Shown here one piece after another: positions 45,377 to 56,823 of a stretch of DNA of 64,000 nucleotides. The stretch is from Aegilops tauschii subsp. strangulata (taxonomy: Eukaryota; Streptophyta; Magnoliopsida; Poales; Poaceae): contig NC_053035.3 of the NCBI RefSeq assembly GCF_002575655.3, positions 504,772,601 to 504,836,600 on the forward strand, read 5' to 3'. A program made the position numbers and the translations under genes. The notes below the pieces were generated by a model. The model was not told the origin of the DNA. It saw only the letters and a program-made list of their open reading frames with translations, and did no database searches. Position 1 is the stretch's first letter. Every line of letters begins with the position of its first letter.

Positions 45377-47091
45377 TGTTGGGGAACGTAGTAATTTAAA
45401 AATTTTCCTACACACACGCAAGATCATGGTGATGCATAGCAACGAGAGGGGAGAGTGTTGTCCACGTACCCTCGTAGACCGAAAGCGGAAGTGTTATAAC
45501 AACGCGGTTGATGTAGTCGTACGTCTTCACGGCCTGACCGATCAAGCACCGAAACTACGGCACCTCTGAGTTCTAGCACACGTTCAGCTCGATGACGTTA
45601 CCCGGACTCCGATCCAGCAAAGTGTCGGGGAAGAGTTTCGTCAGCACGACGGCGTGGTGACGGTGATGATGTTCTACCGACGCAGGGCTTCGCCTAAGCA
45701 CCACTACGATATGACCGAGGTGGAATACGGTGCAAGGGGGCACCGCACACGGCTAAGGAACGATCACGAAGATCAACTTGTGTGTCATGGGGTGCCCCCT
45801 TGCCCCCGTATATAAAGGAGGGAGGGGGGAGGTGCGGCCGGCCCCTAGGGGTGCGCCTGGAGGAGTCCTACTCCCACCGGGAGTAGGACTCCCCCCTCTT
45901 GCCTTGTTGGAGAAGGAAAGGGGAAGGGGGAAAGAAGAAAGGGGGGCGCCACCCCCCCTTCCTTGTCCTATTTGGACTAGGGGGGAGGAGGCACGCGGCC
46001 TGCCCTGGCCGGCTCCCCTCTTCTCCCTTAGGGCCCATGTAGGCCCATTAACCCCCGGGGGGGTTCCGGTAACCCCCCGGTACTCCGGTAAAATCCCGAT
46101 TTCACCCGGAACGATTCCGATATCCAAATATAGGCTTCCAATATATCAATCTTTATGTCTCGACCATTTTGAGACTCCTCGTCATGTCCGTGATCACATT
46201 CGGGACTCCGAACAACCTTCGGTACATCAAAAACTATAAACTCATCGTAACGTTAAGCGTGCGGACCCTACGGGTTCGAGAACTATGTAGACATGACCTA
46301 GAACTGTTTCCGGTCAATAACCAATAGCAGAACCTGGATGCTCATATTGGCTCCTACATATTCTATGAAGATCTTTATCGGTCAAACCGCATAACAACAT
46401 ACGTTGTTCCCTTTGTCATCAGTATGTTACTTGCCCTTGATTCGATCATCGGTATCTCAATACCTAGTTCAATCTCGTTACCGGCAAGTCTCTTTACTCG
46501 TTCTGTAATTCATCATCTCACAACTAACTCATTAGTTGTAATGCTTGCAAGGCTTAAGTGATGTGCATTACCGAGTGGGCCCAGAGATACCTCTCCGACA
46601 ATCGGAGTGACAAATCCTAATCTCGAAATACGCCAACCCAACAAGTACCTTCGGAGACACCTGTAGAGTACCTTTATAATCACCCAGTTACGTTGTGATG
46701 TTTGGTAGCACACAAAGTGTTCCTCCGGTAAACGGGAGTTGCATAATCTCATAGTTATAGGAACTTGTATAAGTCATGAAGAAAGCAATAGCAATATACT
46801 AAACGATCAAGTGCTAAGCTAACGGAATGGGTCAAGTCAATCACATCATTCTCCTAATGATGTGATTCCATTAATCAAATGACAACACATGTCTATGGTT
46901 AGGAAACATAACCATCTTTGATCAATGAGTTAGTCAAGTAGAGGCATACTAGTGACATTAAGTTTGTCTATGTATTCACACATGTATCATGTTTCCGGTT
47001 AATACAATTCTAGCATGAATAATAAACATTTATCATGATATGAGGAAATAAATAATAACTTTATTATTGCCTCTAGGGCATATTTCCTTCA
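45377..47091 (-). repeat. 3' LTR of the minus-strand Copia element
   Basis: 1715 bp, tgaaggaaatatgcccta ... ttccccaaca on the minus strand. Compared with the other LTR it lacks a short stretch around 46243 (an indel of about 13 bp). Confidence 0.94.
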
Positions 47092-47124
47092 GTCTCCCAC
47101 TTGAACTAGAGTCAATAATCTAGA

Positions 47125-50100
47125 TTACACAGTAATGATTCTAACACCCATGGAGTCTCGGTGCTGATCATGTTTTGCTCGTGGAAGAGGCTTAGTCAAC
47201 GGGTCTGCAACATTCAGATCCGTATGTATCTTGCAAATCTCTATGTCTCCCACCTGGACTTGGTCCCGGATGGAATTGAAGCGTCTCTTGATGTGCTTGG
47301 TCCTCTTGTGAAATCTAGATTCCTTTGCCAAGGCAATTGCACCAGTATTGTCACAGAAGATCTTCATTGGTCCCGATGCACTAGGTATGACACCTAGATC
47401 GGAAATGAACTCTTTTATCCAGACTCCTTCATTTGCTGCTTCCGAAGCAGCTATGTACTCCGCTTCGCATGTAGATCCCGCCACGACGCTTTGTTTAGAA
47501 CTGCACCAACTGACAGCTCCACTGTTTAATATAAACACGTATCTGGTTTGCGATTTAGAATCGTCCGGATCAGTGTCAAAGCTTGCATCGACGTAACCAT
47601 TTACGACTAGCTCTTTGTCACCTCCATAAACGAGAAACATATCCTTAGTCCTTTTCAGGTATTTCAGGATATTCTTGACCGCTGTCCAGTGATCCACTCC
47701 TGGATTACTTTGGTACCTGCCTGCCAAGCTTATTTTTAAGCACACGTCAGGTCTGGTACACAGCATTGCATACATGATAGAGCCTATGGCTGAAGCATAG
47801 GGAACATCTTTCATTTTCTCTCTATCTTCTGCTGTGGTCGGGCATTGAGTCTGACTCAATTTCACACCTTGTAACACGGGCAAGAACCCTTTCTTTGCCT
47901 GATCCATTTTGAACTTTTTCAAAACTTTATCAAGGTATGTACTTTGTGAAAGTCCAATTAAGTGTCTTGATCTATCTCTATAGATCTTGATGCCCAATAT
48001 GTAAGCAGCTTCACCGAGGTCTTTCATTGAAAAACTTTTATTCAAGTATCCCTTTATGCCATCCAGAAATTCCATATCATTTCCAATTATCAATATGTCA
48101 TCTACATATAATATCAGAAATGCTACAGAGCTCCCACTCACTTTCTTGTAAATACAGGCTTTTCCAAAATTCTGTATAAAACCATATGCTTTGATCACAC
48201 TATCAAAGCGTTTATTCCAACTCCGAGAGGCTTGCACCAGTCCATAAATGGATCGCTGGAGCTTGCACACTTTGTTAGCACCTTTTGGATCGATAAAACC
48301 TTTCGGTTGCATCATATACAACTCTTCTTCCAGAAATCCATCCAGGAATGCAGTTTTGACATCCATTTGCCAAATTTCATAATCATAAAATGCGGCAATT
48401 GCTAACATGATTCGGGCAGACTTAAGCATCGCTACGGGTGAGAATGTCTCATCGTAGTCAACCCCTTGAACTTGTCGAAAACCTTTCGCAACAAGTCGAG
48501 CTTTGTAGACAGTTACATTACCATCAGCGTCAGTCTTCTTCTTGAAGATCCATTTATTTTCTATGGCTTGCCGATCATCGGGCAAGTCAACCAAAGTCCA
48601 AACTTTGTTCTCATACATGGATGCCATCTCAGATTTCATGGCCTCAAGCAATTTTGCGGAATCTGGGCTCATCATCGCTTCCTCATAGTTCGTAGGTTCG
48701 TCATGGTCAAGTAACATGACTTCCAGAATAGGATTACCGTACCACTCTGGTGCGGACCTTACTCTGGTAGACCTACGAGGTTCGGTAGTAACTTGATCTG
48801 AAGTTTCATGATCAATATCATTAGCTTCCTCACTGATTGGTGTAGTTGTCACAGGAACCGGTTCTTGTGATGAACTACTTTCCAATAAGGGAGCAGGTAC
48901 AGTTACCTCATCAAGTTCTACTTTCCTCCCACTCACTTCTTTCGAGAGAAACTCCTTCTCTAGAAAGGATCCGAATTTAGCAACAAAAATCTTGCCCTCA
49001 GATCTGTGATAGAAGGTGTACCGAATAGTCTCTTTTGGGTATCCTATGAAGACACATTTCTCTGATTTGGGTTCGAGCTTATCTGGTTGAAGTTTCTTCA
49101 CATAAGCATCGCAGCCCCAAACTTTAAGAAATGACAACTTTGGTTTCTTGCCAAACCACAGTTCATAAGGCGTCGTCTCAACGGATTTTGATGGTGCCCT
49201 ATTTAATGTGAATGCGGCCGTCTCTAAAGCATAACCCCAAAATGATAACGGTAAATCAGTAAGAGACATCATAGATCGCACCATATCTAGTAAAGTACGA
49301 TTACGACGTTCGGACACACCATTTCGTTGTGGTGTTCCGGGTGGCGTGAGTTGCGAAACTATTCCGCATTGCTTCAAATGTAAACCAAACTCGTAACTCA
49401 AATATTCAACACCACGATCAGATCGTAGAAATTTTATTTTCTTGTTACGATGATTTTCCACTTCACTCTGAAATTCTTTGAACTTTTCAAATGTTTCAGA
49501 CTTGTGTTTCATCAAGTAGATATACCCATATCTGCTCAAATCATCTGTGAAGGTGAGAAAATAACGATACCCGCCGCGAGCCTCAATATTCATTGGACCA
49601 CATACATCAGTATGTATGATTTCCAACAAATCAGTTGCTCGCTCCATAGTTCCGGAGAACGGCGTTTTAGTCATCTTGCCCATGAGGCACGGTTCGCAAG
49701 TACCAAGTGATTCATAATCAAGTGATTCCAGAAGTCCATCAGTATGGAGTTTCTTCATGCGTTTTACACCAATATGACCCAAACGGCAGTGCCACAAATA
49801 AGTTGCACTATCATTATCAACTCTGCTTCTTTTGGCTTCAACATTATGAATATGTGTATCACCACTATCAAGATTTAATAAAAATAGACCACTCTTCAAG
49901 GGTGAATGACCATAAAAGATATTACTCATATAAATAAAACAACCATTATTCTCTGATTTAAATGAATAACCGTCTCGCATCAAACAAGATCCAGATATAA
50001 TGTTCATGCTTAACGCTGGCACCAAATAACAATTATTTAGGTCTAAAACTAATCCCGATGGTAGATGTAGAGGTAGCGTGCCAACCGCGATCACATCGAC

Positions 50101-50532
50101 TTTGGAACCATTTCCCACGCGCATCGTCACCTCGTCCTTAGCCAATCTTCGCTTAATCCGTAGTCCCTGTTTCGAGTTGCAAATATTAGCAACAGAACCA
50201 GTATCAAATACCCAGGTGCTACTGCGAGTATTAGTAAGGTACACATCAATAACATGTATATCACATATACCTTTGTTCACCTTGCCATCCTTCTTATCCG
50301 CCAAATACTTGGGGCAGTTCCGCTTCCAGTGTCCAGTCTGCTTGCAGTAGAAGCACTCAGTTTCAGGTTTAGGTGTAGACTTGGGTTTCTTCTCCTGAGC
50401 AGCAACTTGCTTGCTGTTCTTCTTGAAGTTCCCCTTCTTCTTCCCTTTGCCCTTCTTCTTGAAACTGGTGGTCTTATTGACCATCAACACTTGATGCTCC
50501 TTCTTGATTTCTACCTCCGCAACCTTTAGCAT
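47125..50532 (-). CDS. Copia Pol polyprotein (1135 aa, one open frame)
   Basis: Domains in order: lysine-rich stretch and CCHC zinc knuckle (CFYCKQTGHWKRNC, residues 60-73), aspartic protease (DTGS at 110-113), pre-integrase HHCC region with LWHCRLGHIGVKRMKKLH (about 245-295), integrase core (IIHTDVCGP, RSDRGVEYLS and NGVSERRNRTL; D, D and E), reverse transcriptase (from about residue 640; LILYVDDILI carries the YVDD active site), RNase H (KQSVVAGSTCEAEYIAAS) and a C-terminal DPLTKPLP end. Copia gene order (integrase before RT) is clear. No internal stop was found over 1135 codons. The zinc knuckle normally belongs to the gag side, which indicates that the frame break lies upstream of it. Reverse transcription and integration would happen in cytoplasmic particles and then the nucleus. 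Confidence 0.95.
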   Translation of the reverse strand: MLKVAEVEIKKEHQVLMVNKTTSFKKKGKGKKKGNFKKNSKQVAAQEKKPKSTPKPETECFYCKQTGHWKRNCPKYLADKKDGKVNKGICDIHVIDVYLTNTRSSTWVFDTGSVANICNSKQGLRIKRRLAKDEVTMRVGNGSKVDVIAVGTLPLHLPSGLVLDLNNCYLVPALSMNIISGSCLMRDGYSFKSENNGCFIYMSNIFYGHSPLKSGLFLLNLDSGDTHIHNVEAKRSRVDNDSATYLWHCRLGHIGVKRMKKLHTDGLLESLDYESLGTCEPCLMGKMTKTPFSGTMERATDLLEIIHTDVCGPMNIEARGGYRYFLTFTDDLSRYGYIYLMKHKSETFEKFKEFQSEVENHRNKKIKFLRSDRGVEYLSYEFGLHLKQCGIVSQLTPPGTPQRNGVSERRNRTLLDMVRSMMSLTDLPLSFWGYALETAAFTLNRAPSKSVETTPYELWFGKKPKLSFLKVWGCDAYVKKLQPDKLEPKSEKCVFIGYPKETIRYTFYHRSEGKIFVAKFGSFLEKEFLSKEVSGRKVELDEVTVPAPLLESSSSQEPVPVTTTPISEEANDIDHETSDQVTTEPRRSTRVRSAPEWYGNPILEVMLLDHDEPTNYEEAMMSPDSAKLLEAMKSEMASMYENKVWTLVDLPDDRQAIENKWIFKKKTDADGNVTVYKARLVAKGFRQVQGVDYDETFSPVAMLKSARIMLAIAAFYDYEIWQMDVKTAFLDGFLEEELYMMQPKGFIDPKGANKVCKLQRSIYGLVQASRSWNKRFDSVIKAYGFIQNFGKACIYKKVSGSSVAFLILYVDDILIIGNDMEFLDGIKGYLNKSFSMKDLGEAAYILGIKIYRDRSRHLIGLSQSTYLDKVLKKFKMDQAKKGFLPVLQGVKLSQTQCPTTAEDREKMKDVPYASAIGSIMYAMLCTRPDVCLKISLAGRYQSNPGVDHWTAVKNILKYLKRTKDMFLVYGGDKELVVNGYVDASFDTDPDDSKSQTRYVFILNSGAVSWCSSKQSVVAGSTCEAEYIAASEAANEGVWIKEFISDLGVIPSASGPMKIFCDNTGAIALAKESRFHKRTKHIKRRFNSIRDQVQVGDIEICKIHTDLNVADPLTKPLPRAKHDQHRDSMGVRIITV

Positions 50533-51056
50533 TGCGAAGAGCTCAGGATAGTCTTGTCCATCCCTTGCATATTATAGTTCATCACGAAGCTCTTGTAGCT
50601 TGGTGGCAGTGATTGAAGAATTCTGTCAATGACACTATCATCAGGAAGATTAACTCCCAGTTGAATCAAGTGATTATTATACCCAGACATTTTGAGTATA
50701 TGTTCACTGACAGAACTATTCTCCTCCATCTTACAGCTATAGAACTTATTGGAGACTTCATAGCTCTCAATCCGGGCATTTGCTTGAAATATTAACTTCA
50801 ACTCCTGGAACATCTCATATGCTCCATGATGTTCAAAACGTCGTTGAAGACCCGGTTCTAAGCCGTAAAGCATGGCACACTGAACTATCGAGTAGTCATC
50901 AGCTTTGCTCTGCCAGACGTTCTTAACGTCGTCAGTTGCATCTGCAGCAGGCCTGGCACCCAGCGGTGCTTCCAGGACGTAATTCTTCTGTGCAGCAATG
51001 AGGATAATCCTCAAGTTACGGACCCAGTCCGTGTAGTTGCTACCATCATCTTTCAA
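50526..51056 (-). CDS. Copia Gag N-terminal part (176 aa), frameshifted at its end
   Basis: UBN2/gag-type capsid frame starting MKDDGSNYTDWVRNLR, with the conserved LGVNLPDDSVIDRILQSLP region near residue 140. The frame overlaps the start of the pol frame by 7 bases. A one-base loss near 50545 appears to divert the last residues into a short wrong tail, because the zinc knuckle normally at the end of gag sits in the pol frame. Whether some ribosomes could bridge it is unknown. Gag packages the element RNA into virus-like particles. Confidence 0.9.
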   Translation of the reverse strand: MKDDGSNYTDWVRNLRIILIAAQKNYVLEAPLGARPAADATDDVKNVWQSKADDYSIVQCAMLYGLEPGLQRRFEHHGAYEMFQELKLIFQANARIESYEVSNKFYSCKMEENSSVSEHILKMSGYNNHLIQLGVNLPDDSVIDRILQSLPPSYKSFVMNYNMQGMDKTILSSSQC

Positions 51057-51061
51057 CTTAG

Positions 51062-52324
51062 CTTTCTAAAAGAACGCATTAAATTCAACGAAACAACAGC
51101 ACGAGCCATCTATCTACAACAAACATAGACAAGAAAAAAATACTATCAGGTACTAAGTTCATGATAAATTTAAGTTCAATTAATCATATTACTTAAGAAC
51201 TCCCACTTAGACAAACATCTCTCTAGTCATCTAAGTGATCACGTGATCCAAATCAACTAAACCATGCCCGATCATCACGTGAGATGGAGTAGTTTCAATG
51301 GTGAACATCACTATGTTGATCATATCTACTATATGATTCACGTTCGACCTTTCGGTCTCCGTGTTCCGAGGCCATATCTGTATATGCTTAGGCTCGTCAA
51401 GTTTAACCTGAGTATTCCGCGTGTGCAACTGTTTTGCACCCATTGTATTTGAACGTAGAGCCTACCACACCCGATCATCACGTGGTGTCTCAGCACGAAG
51501 AACTTTTGCAACGGTGCATACTCAGGGAGAACACTTCTTGATAATTAGTGAGAGATCATCTTAAAATTCTACCGTCAATCAAAGCAAGATAAGATGCATA
51601 AAGGATAAACATCACATGCAATCAATATAAGTGATATGATATGGCCATCATCATCTTGTGCTTGTGATCTCCATCTCCGAAGCACCATTGTGATCACCAT
51701 CGTCACCGGCGCGACACCTTGATCTCCATCATAGCATCGTTGTTGTCTCGCCAATCTTATGCTTCTACGACTATCGCTACCGCTTAGTGATAAAGTAAAG
51801 CATTACAGGGCGATTGCATTGCATACAATAAAGCGACAACCATTGGCTCCTGCCAGTTGCCGATAACTTGGTTACAAAACATGATCATCTCATACAATAA
51901 AATATAGCATCACGTCTTGACCATATCACATCACAACATGCCCTGCAAAAACAAGTTAGACGTCCTCTACTTTGTTGTTGCAAGTTTTACGTGGCTGCTA
52001 CGGGCTTAGCAAGAACCGTTCTTACCTACGCATCAAAACCACAATGATAGTTCGTCAAGTTAGTGCTGTTTTAACCTTCGCAAGGACCGGGCGTAGCCAC
52101 ACTCGGTTCAACTAAAGTTGGAGAAACTGACACCCGCTAGCCACCTGTGTGCAAAGCACGTCGGTAGGACCAGTCTCGCATAAGCGTACGCGTAATGTCG
52201 GTCCAGGACGCTTCATCCAACAATACCGCCGAACCAAAGTATGACATGCTGGTAAGCAGTATGACTTGTATCGCCCACAACTCACTTGTGTTCTACTCGT
52301 GCATATAACATCTACGCATAAAAC
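51062..52324 (-). other. Copia leader between primer site and gag
   Basis: Noncoding, about 1.26 kb, collinear with 38242-39561 of the Angela element. Conserved blocks (gatcatcacgt, aacgtagag...ccacaccc) may include the packaging signal, inferred from position only. Confidence 0.7.
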
Positions 52325-52340
52325 CTGGCTCGGATGCCAC
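52325..52340 (-). other. Primer-binding site of the minus-strand Copia element
   Basis: tggcatccgagcc next to the LTR, two bases different from the initiator tRNA-Met type site in the Angela element (tggtaccagagcc). Confidence 0.65.
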
Positions 52341-54069
52341 TGTTGGGGAACGTAGTAATTTCAAAATTTTCCTACGCACACGCAAGATCATGGTGATGCA
52401 TAGCAACGAGAGGGGAGAGTGTTGTCCACGTACCCTCGTAGACCGAAAGCGGAAGCGTTATAACAACGCGGTTGATGTAGTCGTACGTCTTCACGGCCTA
52501 ACCGATCAAGCACCGAAACTACGGCACCTCCGAGTTCTAGCACACGTTCAGCTCGATGACGTTCCCCGGACTCCGATCCAGCAAAGTGTCGGGGAAGAGT
52601 TCCATCAGCACGACGGCGTGGTGACGGTGATGATGTTCTACCGACGCAGGGCTTCGCCTAAACACCGCTACGATATGACCGAGGTGGAATATGGTGGAAG
52701 GGGGCACCGCACACGGCTAAGGAACGATCACGAAGATCAACTTGTGTGTCATGGGGTGCCCCCTTGCCCCCGTATATAAAGGAGGGAGGGGGGAGGTGCG
52801 GCCGGCCCCTAGGGGTGCGCCTGGAGGAGTCCTACTCCCACCGGGAGTAGGACTCTCCCCTCTTGCCTTGTTGGAGAAGGAAAGGGGAAGGGGTAAAGAA
52901 GAAAGGGGGGCGCCACCCCCCCTTCCTTGTCCTATTTGGACTAGGGGGGAGGAGGCACGCGGCCTGCCCTGGCCGGCTCCCCTCTTCTCCCTTAGGGCCC
53001 ATGTAGGCCCATTAACCCCCGGGGGGGTTCCGGTAACCCCCCGGTACTCCGGTAAAATCCCGATTTCACCCGGAACGATTTCGATATCCAAATATAGGCT
53101 TCCAATATATCAATATTTATGTCTCGACCATTTCGAGACTCCTCGTCATGTCCGTGATCATATCCGGGACTCCGAACAACCTTCGGTACATCAAAAACTA
53201 TAAACTCATAATATAACTGTCATCGTAACGTTAAGCGTGCGGACCCTACGGGTTCGAGAACTATGTATACATGACCTAGAACTGTTTCCGGTCAATATCC
53301 AATAGCGGAACCTGGATGCTCATATTGGTTCCTACATATTCTACGAAGATCTTTATCGGTCAAACCGCATAACAACATACGTTGTTCCCTTTGTCATCGG
53401 TATGTTACGTGCCCGAGATTCGATCGTCGGTATCTCAATACCTAGTTCAATCTCGTTACCGGCAAGTCTCTTTACTCGTTCTGTAATACATCATCTCACA
53501 ACTAACTCATTAGTTGTAATGCTTGCAAGGCTTAAGTGATGTGCATTACCGAGTGGGCCCAGAGATACCTCTTCGACAATCGGAGTGACAAATCCTAATC
53601 TCGAAATACGCCAACCCAACAAATACCTTCGGAGACACCTGTAGAGTTCCTTTATAATCACCCAGTTACGTTGTGACGTTTGGTAGCACACAAAGTGTTC
53701 CTCCGGTAAACGGGAGTTGCATAATCTCATAGTTATAGGAACTTGTATAAGTCATGAAGAAAGCAATAGCAATATACTAAACGATCAAGTGCTAAGCTAA
53801 CGGAATGGGTCAAGTCAATCACATCATTCTCCTAATGATGTGATCCCATTAATCAAATGACAACACATGTCTATGGTTAGGAAACATAAGCATCTTTGAT
53901 CAATGAGCTAGTCAAGTAGAGGCATACTAGTGACATTAAGTTTGTCTATGTATTCACACATGTATCATGTTTCCGGTTAATACAATTCTAGCATGAATAA
54001 TAAACATTTATCATGATATGAGGAAATAAATAATAACTTTATTATTGCCTCTAGGGCATATTTCCTTCA
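52341..54069 (-). repeat. 5' LTR of the minus-strand Copia element
   Basis: 1729 bp with canonical ends. A tatata element (52773-52778) in a GC-rich context is the candidate promoter core. Confidence 0.94.
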
Positions 54070-54074
54070 TAGGT

Positions 54075-54206
54075 ACGAGGGACTTGCGCGTGGCCTCCTA
54101 CTGGATTGATACCTTGGTTCTCAAAAACTGAGGGAAATACTTGCGCTACTCTGCTACATCATCCCTTCCTCTTCGGGGAAAACCAACGCAAGCTCAAGAC
54201 ATAGCA
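54075..54206 (+). repeat. First LTR of Gypsy D, part after the nested Copia element
   Basis: Collinear with 61087-61219 of the other LTR; ends gacatagca. Confidence 0.92.
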
Positions 54207-54217
54207 AGAAGGATTTC

Positions 54218-54235
54218 TGGCGCCGTTGCCGGGGA
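54218..54235 (+). other. Primer-binding site of Gypsy D (tRNA-Asp type)
   Basis: tggcgccgttgccgggga, identical to the site in Gypsy A, 11 bases after the LTR end. Confidence 0.85.
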
Positions 54236-54436
54236 GTCTGCGCAAAAGTCAACATACCAAGTACCCATCACAGTCCCTTATCTCTCGCATTACATTATTT
54301 GCCATTTGCCTCTCGTTTTCCTCTCCCCCACTTCACCCTTGCCGTTTTATTCGCCCTCTCTTTCCCAATCTCCTCCTCTCTTTTTCCGTTTGCCTTTTTC
54401 TTGCTTGTTTGCTTGTGTGTTGGATTACTTGTTGCC

Positions 54437-54751
54437 ATGGCACAAGATAATACCAAATTGTGTGACTTTACCAATACAAACAATAATGATTTCCTTAGCA
54501 CTCCGATTGCTCCTCTTGCCAATACTGAATCTTGTGAAATCAATGCTGCTTTATTGAATCTCGTTATGAAAGATCAATTCGCCGGCCTTCCTAGTGAAGA
54601 AGCCGCTACTCATTTAAATAGCTTCGTGGATTTGTGTGATATGCAAAAGAAGAAAGATGTTGACAATGATGTGGTTAAATTGAAGCTATTTCCTTTTTCG
54701 CTTAGAGATCGTGCTAAAGTTTGGTTTTTTCCACACTTCCTTTTTTTTTAA
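54437..54751 (+). pseudogene. Gag N-terminal part of Gypsy D, interrupted
   Basis: ATG at 54437 after the pyrimidine-rich leader shared with Gypsy A. The frame contains MKDQFAGLPSEEAATHLNSF and LKLFPFSLRDRAKVWF, the signature of the Athila-type capsid N-terminal half. It then runs into a foreign AT-rich insert and stops at 54749-54751. The C-terminal half of gag resumes at about 55048. Confidence 0.85.
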
Positions 54752-55045
54752 CCCTACCATTCCATTACGGAATTTAGTTCTTTTTGAAGATTAAGAAAGA
54801 TCCGAAATAGCTTGAAATACAAAATATTTTTTATGTATCCTTAAATGATATAGGGTTAAATGTTAAATGGGGGTTCTTATGTTCTTATGTCTCATAAAAA
54901 TTGTTTGTTACGTCAGAATCTGAAGAAACTAATTCTGTATGGAGAAACAAAAAATCTCTCATTTCCGACGCGAATAGATTTTTTTTATTTCGAAATAAAG
55001 GTTCTTGTCTTGTGGGGAACGATGCACAAATTTTTGGAATCCGGC
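54748..55045. other. AT-rich insert of unknown origin inside gag of Gypsy D
   Basis: About 300 bp separate the AKVWF part of gag from the [10 protein letters not shown] part, which are adjacent in relatives. The insert is AT-rich, has no terminal repeats or target duplication I can see, and is absent from other elements in the window. Its composition is organelle-like (possibly plastid), but I could not identify a gene in it. The boundaries are good to perhaps 10 bp. Confidence 0.6.
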
Positions 55046-55047
55046 CT

Positions 55048-56823
55048 AAAAATAGTATTGATTCTTGGAACAAGTGCAAAGATGCTTTTATCTCTAAGTA
55101 TTTTCCTCCTGCTAAGATCATCACTCTTAGGAACGATATTATGAATTTTAAACAACTTGATCATGAGCATGTTGCCCAAGCTTGGGAAAGAATGAAATTA
55201 ATGATTCACAATTGCCCTACTCATGGTTTGAATTTATGGATGATCATACAAAATTTTTATGCCGGTTTGAACTTTGCTTCTAGAAATCTCTTAGATTCAG
55301 CCGCGAGAGGCACTTTTATGGAAATCACATTAGGAGATGCTACAAAACTTCTTGATAATATTATGGCTAATTATTCTCAATGGCACACTGAAAGATCTAC
55401 TAATAAAGAAGTGCATGCGATAGAAGAAATTAATGTTTTGAGTGGAAAGATGGATGAACTTATGAAATTATTTGCTACTAAGAGTGTTTCTTCTGATCCT
55501 AATGATATGCCTTTGTCTACTTTGATTGAGAATAATAATGAATCTATGGATGTGAATTTTGTTGGTAGGAACAATTTTGGTAACAACGCGTATAGAGGGA
55601 ATTTTAATCCTAGGCCTTATCCTAGTAATCCTTCTAATAATTATGGAAATTCCTACAACAATTCTTATGGAAATTTTAATAAGATGCCCTCTGAATTTGA
55701 GACTAGTGTTAAAGAGTTTATGAATTCACAAAAGAATTTTAATGCTTTGCTTGAAGAGAAATTACTTAAAATTGATGAATTGGCTAGGAACGTTGATATA
55801 ATTTCTCTCGGTGTTGATTCTTTAAAGCTTAGATCTATTCCTCCTAAGCATGATATGAATGAGTCTCTCAAAGCCATGAGAATTTCCATTGATGAGTGCA
55901 AGGAAAGAACTGCTAGGATGCGTGCTATGAAAGATGCCTTTATTAAAGCGTGTTCTTCCAATTCCTACGAAAATCAAGACAAAGATCTAAAAGTTATTGA
56001 TGCATCCCCCATTAAATCCTTGTTTTGCAATATGAATCTTGATAATGATGAGATTGATTATGATTCACCTTTGCCTAGAAGGCGTTCTAAAAATTCGGAG
56101 TTTATAGATCTTGATGCTAAAATTGGTAAAAGTGAGATTGAAGAAACTGAAACTCTAGATAATAAATTTACTATTGCGGATTTCAAGGAATTTGATTATG
56201 ATAATTGCTCATTAGAAAGTTGTATTTCCTTGTTGCAATCCGTTGCTAATTCTCCTCATGCTTATAGTCAAAATAAAGCTTTTACCAAACATATCGTTGA
56301 TGCCTTGATGCAATCTTATAATGAAAAACTTAATTTGGAAGTTTCTATACCTAGAAGACTTTATGATGAGTGGGAACCTACTATAAAGATTAGAATTAAA
56401 GATTTTGAGTGCTTTGCTTTGTGTGATTTGGGTGCTAGTGTTTCCACGATTCCAAAAACTTTATGTGATATTCTAAATTTCCATGAACTTGATGATTGCT
56501 CTTTAAATTTGCACCTTGCGGATTCCACCATTAAAAAACCAATAGGAAGGATCAATGATGTTCTCATTGTTGCAAATAGAAATTTGGTGCCCGTAGATTT
56601 TATCGTTCTTGACATAGATTGCAATCTTTCATGTCCCATTATTCTTGGTAGACCTTTCCTTAGAACGATTGGTGCAATTATTGATATGAAGGAAGGGAAT
56701 ATTAGATTCCAATTTCCATTAAAGAAAGGCATGGAACACTTTCCAAGAAATAAAGTCAAATTACCTTATGAATCTATTATGAGAGCCACCTATGGATTGC
56801 CTACCAAAGATGGCAATATCTAG
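55048..56823 (+). CDS. Gag C-terminal part and aspartic protease of Gypsy D
   Basis: Open frame through to tag at 56821-56823. Capsid C-terminal half: [30 protein letters not shown] and [16 protein letters not shown]. An Asn-rich low-complexity stretch follows at about 55560-55680. A charged linker comes next, then a retropepsin with [12 protein letters not shown] (active-site D-x-G at about 56424-56432) and [10 protein letters not shown] near the end. The frame stops right after the protease. Reverse transcriptase, RNase H and integrase are missing. The upstream in-frame ATG at 54901 lies in the foreign insert and is not native. Protease would process Gag; without pol the element is non-autonomous. 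Confidence 0.88.
   Translation, partial: KNSIDSWNKCKDAFISKYFPPAKIITLRNDIMNFKQLDHEHVAQAWERMKLMIHNCPTHGLNLWMIIQNFYAGLNFASRNLLDSAARGTFMEITLGDATKLLDNIMANYSQWHTERSTNKEVHAIEEINVLSGKMDELMKLFATKSVSSDPNDMPLSTLIENNNESMDVNFVGRNNFGNNAYRGNFNPRPYPSNPSNNYGNSYNNSYGNFNKMPSEFETSVKEFMNSQKNFNALLEEKLLKIDELARNVDIISLGVDSLKLRSIPPKHDMNESLKAMRISIDECKERTARMRAMKDAFIKACSSNSYENQDKDLKVIDASPIKSLFCNMNLDNDEIDYDSPLPRRRSKNSEFIDLDAKIGKSEIEETETLDNKFTIADFKEFDYDNCSLESCISLLQSVANSPHAYSQNKAFTKHIVDALMQSYNEKLNLEVSIPRRLYDEWEPTIKIRIKDFECFALCDLGASVSTIPKTLCDILNFHELDDCSLNLHLADSTIKKPIGRINDVLIVANRNLVPVDFIVLDIDCNLSCPIILGRPFLRTIGAIIDMKEGNIRFQFPLKKGMEHFPRNKVKLPYESIMRATYGLPTKDGNI

Larger units (their letters stand above)
45377..54069 (-). mobile_element. 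BARE/Angela/WIS-related Copia retrotransposon, nearly intact
   Basis: On the minus strand: 5' LTR 54069-52341, primer site 52339-52325 (tggcatccgagcc), leader, gag 51056-50526, pol 50532-47125, purine tract agtgggagac, 3' LTR 47091-45377. taggt is duplicated at 45372-45376 and 54070-54074. The LTRs differ at some 35-40 positions plus an indel by eye (about 2 percent). A single frameshift separates gag from pol. It inserted into the first LTR of Gypsy D. Confidence 0.95.

Noticed and set aside
45778..46239. 153-codon frame (and its twin at 52742-53203)
   Set aside because: Both copies lie inside Copia LTRs at the same place and run against the GC-rich transcribed part. They are not genes.
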